From Anaeromyxobacter paludicola (GTDB lineage Bacteria; Myxococcota; Myxococcia; Myxococcales; Anaeromyxobacteraceae), in contig NZ_AP025592.1 of the NCBI RefSeq assembly GCF_023169965.1, positions 4,154,001-4,218,000 of the forward strand: 64,000 nucleotides of DNA. Direction: 5' to 3'. Positions 58,825 to 64,000 of this stretch are shown here, piece by piece. Under the pieces are notes generated by a model, which saw nothing but the letters and a program-made list of their open reading frames with translations, had not been told where the DNA came from and did no database searches. The position numbers and the translations under genes are program-made. How positions within the stretch are numbered: the first letter of the stretch is position 1; every line of letters begins with the position of its first letter.

Positions 58825-59505
58825 CTAGTTCCCCGGCACGAAGCGGGGCATCAGCACGTGATTCTCGAGGTGCACGTGCGCGAGGGTGTCGGCCTCGATG
58901 GCGTCGAGCTCGGACAGGAGGACGCGGTAGGTGTTGCAGCCCCACTCCGGGAGGGTGAAGTCGTCGGTCAGCGTCCGGATGCGCGCGAGGAGGTCGCCGA
59001 CCGCGAGGTGGTCGGTCATCATCTTGTCGAGCTCGCGGGCGAGCAGCGCCGGGTCGGGGGCGCGCGACGCCAGCGCCGGGAAGAGCACCTGCTCCTCCTC
59101 GTCGAGGTGGGGCAGGAGGGCGGCCGAGAGCTCGGTGAAGGCGCGGTCCACCTCGACGAGCCGCGGGTCGTGCGCGCCGTGCACCTTGGCCACCTTGGCC
59201 GAGATGGGCGCCACGTACGGCAGCGTGCGCCGGAGGTAGCCGTGGTGCCGGTCGATGATGCGGGCGAGCAGCGCCGGCGTGGAGAGGGTGCGCGGGTCCT
59301 CCGCGGGAGCGTCGCTCGCGGAGAGCGCCGCCTCGACCTCGCCGAAGAGCCGCTCGGGGTCGAGCCCCCTGGGCTCGCAGGCCTCCGGGAGCTTCACGTT
59401 CCCGTGGCAGCAGTAGTCGAGTCCGTGCTTCTGGAAGACGCGCGCCGCCGCCGGGTGCGCGGTGACGATCTGGGCGATGGTCTCGTTCCGGTCGATCATG
59501 GTCAT
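58825..59505 (-). CDS. ric: RIC family di-iron protein, repair of iron-sulfur clusters (YtfE/ScdA)
   Basis: 226 aa, ATG with AGGGA 6 nt upstream. The N-terminal DUF542 domain has KHGLDYCCHGN (His27, Cys32, Cys33, His34). A hemerythrin-like domain follows with the His/Glu set in HHGYLRRTLPYV, HLDEEEQVLFP, MMTDHLAVGDLL and HVHLENHVLMPRF. RIC restores Fe-S clusters after nitric oxide or oxidative damage. The upstream region has a strong palindrome, so it is probably controlled by a stress regulator. Confidence 0.94.
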   Translation of the reverse strand: MTMIDRNETIAQIVTAHPAAARVFQKHGLDYCCHGNVKLPEACEPRGLDPERLFGEVEAALSASDAPAEDPRTLSTPALLARIIDRHHGYLRRTLPYVAPISAKVAKVHGAHDPRLVEVDRAFTELSAALLPHLDEEEQVLFPALASRAPDPALLARELDKMMTDHLAVGDLLARIRTLTDDFTLPEWGCNTYRVLLSELDAIEADTLAHVHLENHVLMPRFVPGN

Positions 59506-59742
59506 GGGAAGTCCCTGTGCAGCGGGCGTGCCGCGAGTGGAATCCCGCGTGCCGCCGCGGAGAAGCGCGAGGGCGACCCGGCGGGCTCACCGAAATCCCG
59601 TTGCGTCACCGAATGGCGGTTGCGGGGCGCAACGGCTTTTGGGTGTGTGCGGCCGGCGGACCAAGACTCCCCGGCGGCCGGGCGAAGGCGGCAGTAAGAC
59701 CCGGTCGCGAGGGGCGGCGCCGTTCCCTCGACGGGGAGTTGC
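59506..59742. promoter_or_regulatory. Divergent control region of ric and the hydrolase with palindromes
   Basis: 237 bp. CCGTTGCG (59599-59606) and CGCAACGG (59628-59635) are inverted repeats 21 bp apart, and GTTGCG-GGG-CGCAAC (59619-59633) is a compact palindrome inside that span. TTGCG/CGCAA half-sites resemble CRP/FNR-family sites, although the 3-bp centre is shorter than usual. The hydrolase ATG is preceded by GGGGAG at normal spacing. Confidence 0.4.
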
Positions 59743-60627
59743 ATGTTCGAGCTGAAACAGCGATCGATCAACGGCCACCAGCTCGCCTACCTGCTCGAAG
59801 GGGAGGGGCCCACCCTCCTGCTCGTCCATGGCATCGCTGGGACGTCGGCCACCTGGCTCGAGGCCATGAAGCGGCTCGCGTCCAGGCACCGGGTGCTGGC
59901 GCCGGACCTGCTCGGCCACGGGGCCTCGGACAAGCCGGAGGGGGATTACTCGCTGGGCGCCCACGCGGCGATGCTTCGCGATCTGCTGGGAAGCCTGGGG
60001 ATACCGCGGGTGACGGTCGCCGGGCACTCCCTGGGCGGCGGCATCGCCATGCAGCTCGCCTACCAGCACCCGGAGATCTGCCAGGCCATGATCCTCGTGT
60101 CGAGCGGAGGGCTCGGGCGCGAGCTCAACGCCGCGCTCCGCCTGCTGGCCCTGCCTGGGGCCGAGCTCCTCCTGCCGCTCATCGCCCCGGCGTTCGTTCG
60201 CGACCGGGGCAACGCGCTCCTGGCGTGGATCCGGGACCAGGGGATCCGCTCGCCCCGCATCCACGAGGGCTGGCAGGCCTACACCTCGCTCGCGGACCCC
60301 GAGTCGCGACGCGCCTTCGTGCGCGAGCTGCGGTCGGTGGTCGGGTACGGCGGGCAGGTGGTGAGCGCGAGTGACCGGCTCCCTCTCACGGCCGGGCTGC
60401 CGACCCTCATCGTCTGGGGCGACCGCGATCCCATCATCCCCCTGAGCCACGGCCGCGCCGCGCACGAGGCCATCTCCGGAAGCCGCCTCGAGATCTTCGA
60501 GGGCGCCGGGCACTTCCCTCACGCCGAGTTCCCCGAGCGCTTCGCCGAGGTGGTCGCCGAGTTCATGGAGCACTGCGAGCGCAGGCCGCTTCGAGCCGGG
60601 GAGCTCCCGGCCCCGCCGCCGGCGTGA
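59743..60627 (+). CDS. Alpha/beta hydrolase
   Basis: 294 aa, no signal peptide. The oxyanion segment is LLVHGIAGTSATW (about 27-39), the nucleophile elbow GHSLGGG with Ser96, the acid Asp in VWGDRDPIIP, and the catalytic His in GAGHFPHAE. The cap domain (about 125-205) is helical. It resembles esterase/lyase-type hydrolases of the 3-oxoadipate enol-lactonase shape, but the substrate cannot be read from sequence. It is divergent from ric and not in an operon. Confidence 0.88.
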   Translation: MFELKQRSINGHQLAYLLEGEGPTLLLVHGIAGTSATWLEAMKRLASRHRVLAPDLLGHGASDKPEGDYSLGAHAAMLRDLLGSLGIPRVTVAGHSLGGGIAMQLAYQHPEICQAMILVSSGGLGRELNAALRLLALPGAELLLPLIAPAFVRDRGNALLAWIRDQGIRSPRIHEGWQAYTSLADPESRRAFVRELRSVVGYGGQVVSASDRLPLTAGLPTLIVWGDRDPIIPLSHGRAAHEAISGSRLEIFEGAGHFPHAEFPERFAEVVAEFMEHCERRPLRAGELPAPPPA

Positions 60628-60720
60628 GCCAGCGGGCCGCCGGGCCGCCGGAGCGGTCGTTGGCCCAGGCGGCGCGCATCCTCGTCGGCCTCGCGCCGGC
60701 CGGCTGCGGCCCGAGACCCC
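60628..60720. other. Intergenic region between convergent genes
   Basis: 93 bp of GC-rich DNA with several CCGG-type short inverted repeats (for example around GGGCCGCCGGGCC) but no T-tract. No gene seen. Confidence 0.3.
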
Positions 60721-61053
60721 TCACGCGCCCGCGATCAGCACCGAGTCGGCGAGCGCCCAGGCGACCACCAGCCCGCGGGAGCGCAGCCGGACCTCCTGAC
60801 CGGCCTGGAGCACGTGATCGCGCGGGTCGCCGGCCTGGGTGACGAGGAGCTCGCCCGACTCGCAGCGCACCCGCGCCCCCGCGCCGGGCTGGAGCCGCCA
60901 GGTGGCGTCGCGGCGCAGCTCGCGCCGGACCTCCGCCCGCTGCGCGGCGCGCCCGCCGGCCCGCGCCCAGCCGAGCACCCTCGCGAGCGATCCCGGCCGC
61001 GCCTCGCGGCCCCTCGTCTCCAGCTCCACGTCCGTCCACGTTCCAGTGCTCAC
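60721..61053 (-). CDS. DUF2917 family protein
   Basis: 110 aa, GTG start with AGGAG 6 nt upstream and overlapping the upstream stop. The C-terminal 60 residues show the DUF2917 pattern: WRLQPGAGARVRCESGELLV, TQAGDPRDHVLQAGQEVRL and a final VVAWALADSVL. The fold is probably a small cupin-like barrel. The first 45 residues are charged and helical. Members often lie beside LysR-type regulators; here one is encoded divergently 376 bp away. Function unknown. Confidence 0.75.
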   Translation of the reverse strand: MSTGTWTDVELETRGREARPGSLARVLGWARAGGRAAQRAEVRRELRRDATWRLQPGAGARVRCESGELLVTQAGDPRDHVLQAGQEVRLRSRGLVVAWALADSVLIAGA

Positions 61054-61367
61054 GGCAGGCTCCTCTCGGCTCCAGGGTTCACGACGCAGGCGAGGCCCGG
61101 CGCGGACGGGGTCCCGCCCTCGAGCGCCGCCGCGGTGGGCGCGCCCAGGCGCGCCGCCGGCGCGGCCACGCCGAGCACGAAGAAGGCGGTCGCGAGGATC
61201 CAGCCGCCGAGGAGGACGGCCGCCGCTCCGGCGTCCCGCCTCGCGCCGCGGGGGCGCCACGCGGCCGGCGTTCGCGCCGCCTCGCCGCGCGACCGCTCCG
61301 CGAGGAGCGCCCGCTCCGGCGCGCCCCACCCGGGCGCTGCAACCAGGGTCCCGACTCGCGAGGTCAT
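61050..61367 (-). CDS. Small single-span membrane protein, function unknown
   Basis: 105 aa with a strong AAGGAG 7 nt before the ATG, which supports real translation. A charged Arg-rich N terminus (1-46) precedes one membrane helix (about 47-69, AGAAAVLLGGWILATAFFVLG) and a short outer tail with one Cys (GLACVVNPG). It is coupled to the DUF2917 gene (GTGA overlap) and divergent from the LysR gene with a 62-bp gap. No family recognised. Confidence 0.65.
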   Translation of the reverse strand: MTSRVGTLVAAPGWGAPERALLAERSRGEAARTPAAWRPRGARRDAGAAAVLLGGWILATAFFVLGVAAPAARLGAPTAAALEGGTPSAPGLACVVNPGAERSLP

Positions 61368-61429
61368 CGTCCGTCTCCTTTCGCCGGCGCCGCCGGCGGA
61401 TCGCGCTCACTGCGAGGAGGAAGCTACCG

Positions 61430-62437
61430 ATGGCGAAGAGCCCGTTGAAGGCGCAGGCGAGCGCCGACCCCGCGCAAGAACGCGCCCGGGCGCGAGCGCG
61501 CGCCGCCCCCGCGCAGGAACGCGCCCCCGCCGCCGCGAGCTTGCCCTCCGCGCGCGAGCGCGGCCTCGACTGGGGCAACCTGCGCTTCTTCCTCGAGCTG
61601 ACCCGCACCGGCAGCCACGCCCGCGCGGCGCAGCGGCTCGGCGTGGACCGCAACACGGTGGCGCGCCGGGTGGCGGCGCTCGAGGCGGAGCTCGGGCTCC
61701 CGCTGTTCGAGCGCGGCCCGCAGGGCTGGTGCTGCACGGCGGCCGGCCAGGACCTCGCGGAGCTGGCCTCGCGCGTCGAGGAGGACGTGCTCGCGCTGGC
61801 CCGCCACGCCGAGGCCCGCGATCGCTCGCCCAGCGGCACGGTGCGGCTCACCACCGCCTTCCACCTCTCGGCCTACCTGCTCGTCCCCGGCCTGCCGGCG
61901 CTGCGCGAGCGCCACCCCGGGCTGGTGGTCGAGGTGGTCGCCGACCAGCGGACCTTCGACCTCACCCGGCGCGAGGCCGACCTCGCCCTGCGGATGGGCC
62001 GCCCCCGGGACGCGGGGCTCGTCACCCGCAAGCTCTCCGACGTGGGCTACCGGCTCTACGCGGCCCGGGGTTCCCCGGCGGGCCGGCGCGGGACGGTGGA
62101 CTTCGCCCAGGACCCGTTCGTCGGCTTCGAGGACAGCCTCGCGAGCACGCCGCAGGAGCGGTGGCTCGGGCGCGTGGCGCCGGAGCGCCAGGTGGTGTTC
62201 CGCTGCAACAGCACCGCCTCGCTGGTGGCGGCGGCGCGCATCGGGGTGGGGGTGGCGGTGCTGCCGCGGTTCGTGGCCGAGCTCGAGCCGGGGCTGGTGC
62301 GGCTCGAGGGGCCGCAGCCGCCCGACCACGAGCTCTGGCTGCTCGTGCACGGAGACCTGCGCCGCACCCCGCGGGTGCGGGCGGTCATCGAGTGGGTGGA
62401 CGAGCTCGTGGTCCGGGCGCGGGCCTCGCTCGCCTGA
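61430..62437 (+). CDS. LysR-family transcriptional regulator
   Basis: 335 aa, ATG with GAGGAGGAA upstream. A 45-residue disordered N-terminal extension contains a duplicated PAQERA segment, encoded by a short imperfect direct repeat. The winged helix-turn-helix (about 48-105) has LDWGNLRFFLELTRTGSHARA and VDRNTVARRVAALEAELGLPLFER. The effector domain (about 130-330) follows. The pattern is that of the AceR/DsdC-like subgroup that often regulates adjacent divergent genes, so the DUF2917/membrane protein pair is the likely target. Confidence 0.92.
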   Translation: MAKSPLKAQASADPAQERARARARAAPAQERAPAAASLPSARERGLDWGNLRFFLELTRTGSHARAAQRLGVDRNTVARRVAALEAELGLPLFERGPQGWCCTAAGQDLAELASRVEEDVLALARHAEARDRSPSGTVRLTTAFHLSAYLLVPGLPALRERHPGLVVEVVADQRTFDLTRREADLALRMGRPRDAGLVTRKLSDVGYRLYAARGSPAGRRGTVDFAQDPFVGFEDSLASTPQERWLGRVAPERQVVFRCNSTASLVAAARIGVGVAVLPRFVAELEPGLVRLEGPQPPDHELWLLVHGDLRRTPRVRAVIEWVDELVVRARASLA

Positions 62438-62439
62438 GC

Positions 62440-63630
62440 TCAGGCCTTCAGCACCCCGTGGCGCCGGCCCACCGCGGCGAAGGCCGCCACCGCGCGGTCC
62501 ACCTGCGCCTCGGTGTGCGCGGCCGAGAGCTGCACGCGGATGCGGGCCTGCCCCTGCGGCACCACCGGGTAGCTGAAGCCGATGACGTAGATCCCCTCGT
62601 CGAGCAGGTCCTTCGCCATCGCCACCGCGAGCCGGGCCTCGCCCAGCATGATGGGCACGATGGGGTGGAAGCCGGGCGGCACCGCGAAGCCGGCGGCGGT
62701 CATCCCGTCGCGGAAGCGGCGGGCGTTCTCCATCAGCCGGTCGCGCAGGGCGGTGCTCTCCTCGAGCAGCCCCAGCGCCGCGAGGCTGCCGCCCGCGATG
62801 GCGGGGGCGAGGGTGTTCGAGAAGAGGTAGGGGCGGGCCCGCTGCCGCAGGAGCTCCACCACCTCGCGGCGCGCCGCCACGAACCCGCCCGCGGCGCCGC
62901 CGAGCGCCTTGCCGAGCGTGGAGGTGAGGATGTCCACCCGGCCCTGCACCCCGAGGTGCTCGGCCGTGCCGCGGCCGGTGCGCCCCACGAAGCCCGACGC
63001 GTGGGAGTCGTCCACGAGCAGGAGGGCGCGGTGGCGCTGGCAGAGGTCGGCGAGCCGGTCGAGCGGCGCGAGGTGGCCGTCCATGGAGAAGACGCCGTCG
63101 GTCGCCACCACCCGGAGCCGCTTGCCCTGCGTCGCCCGGAGCAGCCGCTCCGCCTCGGCGAGGTCGCCCGACGGGTAGCGGTGGCGCTCCGCCTTGCAGA
63201 GCCGGATGCCGTCGATGAGCGAGGCGTGGTTGAGCGCGTCGGAGACGATGGCGTCCTCCTCGCCGAGGAGGGCCTCGAAGACGCCGCCGTTGGCGTCGAA
63301 GCAGGAGCCGAAGAGGATCGCCTCCTCGAAGCCGAAGAAGCGGGCCAGCCGCGCCTCGAGCTCCTTGTGCAGGTCCTGGGTGCCGCAGATGAAGCGGACG
63401 CTGGAGAGGCCGAACCCGCGCTCGTCGAGCGCCCGCCGCGCCCCGGCGAGCACCGCGGGGTGGGAGGAGAGCCCGAGGTAGTTGTTGGCGCAGAAGTTCA
63501 GCACCTCGCGCCCGCCCACCTGGATGGCCGCCCCCTGCGGCGAGGCGAGGATCCGCTCCTCCTTCCAGGTGCCGGCCGCCCGGATGGCGTCGAGCTGGGA
63601 CCGGAAGATCGCGCTGGCCTCTTCGTTCAT
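62440..63630 (-). CDS. kbl: Glycine C-acetyltransferase (2-amino-3-ketobutyrate CoA ligase)
   Basis: 396 aa, full length. Alpha-oxoamine synthase family: the PLP lysine is Lys241 in [10 protein letters not shown], the substrate segment [13 protein letters not shown] (about 47-59), [10 protein letters not shown] and the catalytic His in [11 protein letters not shown]. It cleaves 2-amino-3-ketobutyrate with CoA to glycine and acetyl-CoA. The tdh gene lies 24 bp upstream on the same strand, so together they degrade threonine. Confidence 0.95.
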   Translation of the reverse strand: MNEEASAIFRSQLDAIRAAGTWKEERILASPQGAAIQVGGREVLNFCANNYLGLSSHPAVLAGARRALDERGFGLSSVRFICGTQDLHKELEARLARFFGFEEAILFGSCFDANGGVFEALLGEEDAIVSDALNHASLIDGIRLCKAERHRYPSGDLAEAERLLRATQGKRLRVVATDGVFSMDGHLAPLDRLADLCQRHRALLLVDDSHASGFVGRTGRGTAEHLGVQGRVDILTSTLGKALGGAAGGFVAARREVVELLRQRARPYLFSNTLAPAIAGGSLAALGLLEESTALRDRLMENARRFRDGMTAAGFAVPPGFHPIVPIMLGEARLAVAMAKDLLDEGIYVIGFSYPVVPQGQARIRVQLSAAHTEAQVDRAVAAFAAVGRRHGVLKA

Positions 63631-63654
63631 GGCGTCGCTCGCTCTCGGGCCGGC

Positions 63655-64000
63655 TCAGAAGCGGAGGAGCACCTTCGGGTGCACCTTGATGGCCTCCTCG
63701 AACCGGCCCGGCTCGTATTCGGAGAACGGGAGCACCGTACCGCGCCCCTCGTCGAGGATCACCTTCCAGACCAGGTCCTGCAGGTTCGGCTCGCGCGACT
63801 CGAGCAGGTTCCGGGTGATGTGCCAGGTCTCGAAGATGCGCCGCCCCACCACCGAGTGGAGCGTGATGCCCTCGACGATGACCCGGTCGATCTGCTCGAT
63901 GACCGCGTCGCCGCTCTTGAGGCCGAACATGATGACGTGCCCGCCGCGCCGCACCGCCGAGAGGGCGGTGTTGAGCGCCGCGTTCGAGCCCGACATCTCC
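63655..64000 (-). CDS. tdh: L-threonine 3-dehydrogenase, C-terminal part (gene runs off the window)
   Basis: About 115 C-terminal codons. EMSGSNAALNTALSAVRRGG, GGHVIMFGLKSGD and EGITLHSVVGRRIFETWHIT match the NAD-binding and C-terminal parts of Tdh; the zinc sites would lie upstream, outside the window. It oxidises threonine to 2-amino-3-ketobutyrate, the substrate of Kbl. An ATG appears in the fragment but is internal. Confidence 0.9.
   Translation of the reverse strand, partial: EMSGSNAALNTALSAVRRGGHVIMFGLKSGDAVIEQIDRVIVEGITLHSVVGRRIFETWHITRNLLESREPNLQDLVWKVILDEGRGTVLPFSEYEPGRFEEAIKVHPKVLLRF

Noticed and set aside
60628-60720. Intrinsic terminator between the hydrolase and DUF2917 genes
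   Set aside because: Short inverted repeats are present but overlap chance expectation in this composition, and there is no T-tract.

Overview
The window is a very GC-rich bacterial chromosome segment, nearly all coding, with GTG starts, ATGA/GTGA gene overlaps and C/G-ending codons throughout. Gene content points to a myxobacterium, most likely Anaeromyxobacter or a close relative: alternative complex III joined to an A2-type caa3 oxidase, a selenocysteine formate dehydrogenase, TSP3/OmpA outer-membrane proteins and many two-component regulators. This placement is inference from gene content and composition. No rRNA, tRNA, phage, transposase or CRISPR array was seen.

Layout. (1) 1-2042, minus strand: the N-end-rule set aat-clpS-clpA (clpA cut by the window edge), preceded by an ECF sigma factor carrying its own zinc-finger domain. 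(2) 2252-14597, plus strand: a respiratory operon, actABCDEF, a small membrane protein, a Sco copper chaperone, then coxB-coxA-coxC-coxD. Nearly all junctions overlap, as expected for a quinol:oxygen supercomplex. (3) 14644-21107: a tight four-gene cluster of unknown pathway: a sensory-rhodopsin-transducer (ASRT) family protein, a ThDP enzyme, an enolase-superfamily enzyme and a large FAD/Fe-S 2-hydroxyacid dehydrogenase. (4) 21167-25702: a membrane protein resembling the RskA C-terminal region, a secreted beta-propeller/lectin-like protein with Pro-Ser hexamer repeats, and an ATP-dependent DNA ligase. (5) 25839-31961: gltBD glutamate synthase, followed by a truncated glycosyltransferase remnant. 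(6) 32639-35178: a periplasmic-binding lipoprotein translationally coupled to an orphan histidine kinase.

(7) 35180-44785, minus strand: a formate island: FNT channel, fdhD, fdhA (in-frame TGA read as selenocysteine, with a SECIS hairpin), Fe-S and NrfD-type subunits, moaA and an OFA-family transporter. (8) 44840-48546: an ABC-F ATPase and a divergent OmpA/TSP3 protein with a strong terminator. (9) 48625-58086: a divergent efflux locus. TolC, a histidine kinase and a sigma54-type response regulator run left; an HlyD protein, an ABC ATPase, an ATPase-permease fusion and a second permease run right. The region between holds facing sigma54-like promoters and a repeated site between them. (10) 58090-64000: alkB, an iron-sulfur repair protein (RIC), an alpha/beta hydrolase, a DUF2917 protein with a small membrane protein, a LysR regulator, and kbl with the end of tdh.

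A family of G/C-rich palindromic repeats links separate parts of the window: one copy between convergent genes (24522-24634), one in the efflux promoter region (52729-52774) and one inside the reading frame of the ABC fusion gene (55677-55827), where it encodes the linker between the ATPase and permease domains. The features I consider most worth follow-up are the self-contained sigma54 efflux switch, the in-frame repeat, the binding-protein/kinase pair, the ASRT metabolic cluster and the Sec formate island.
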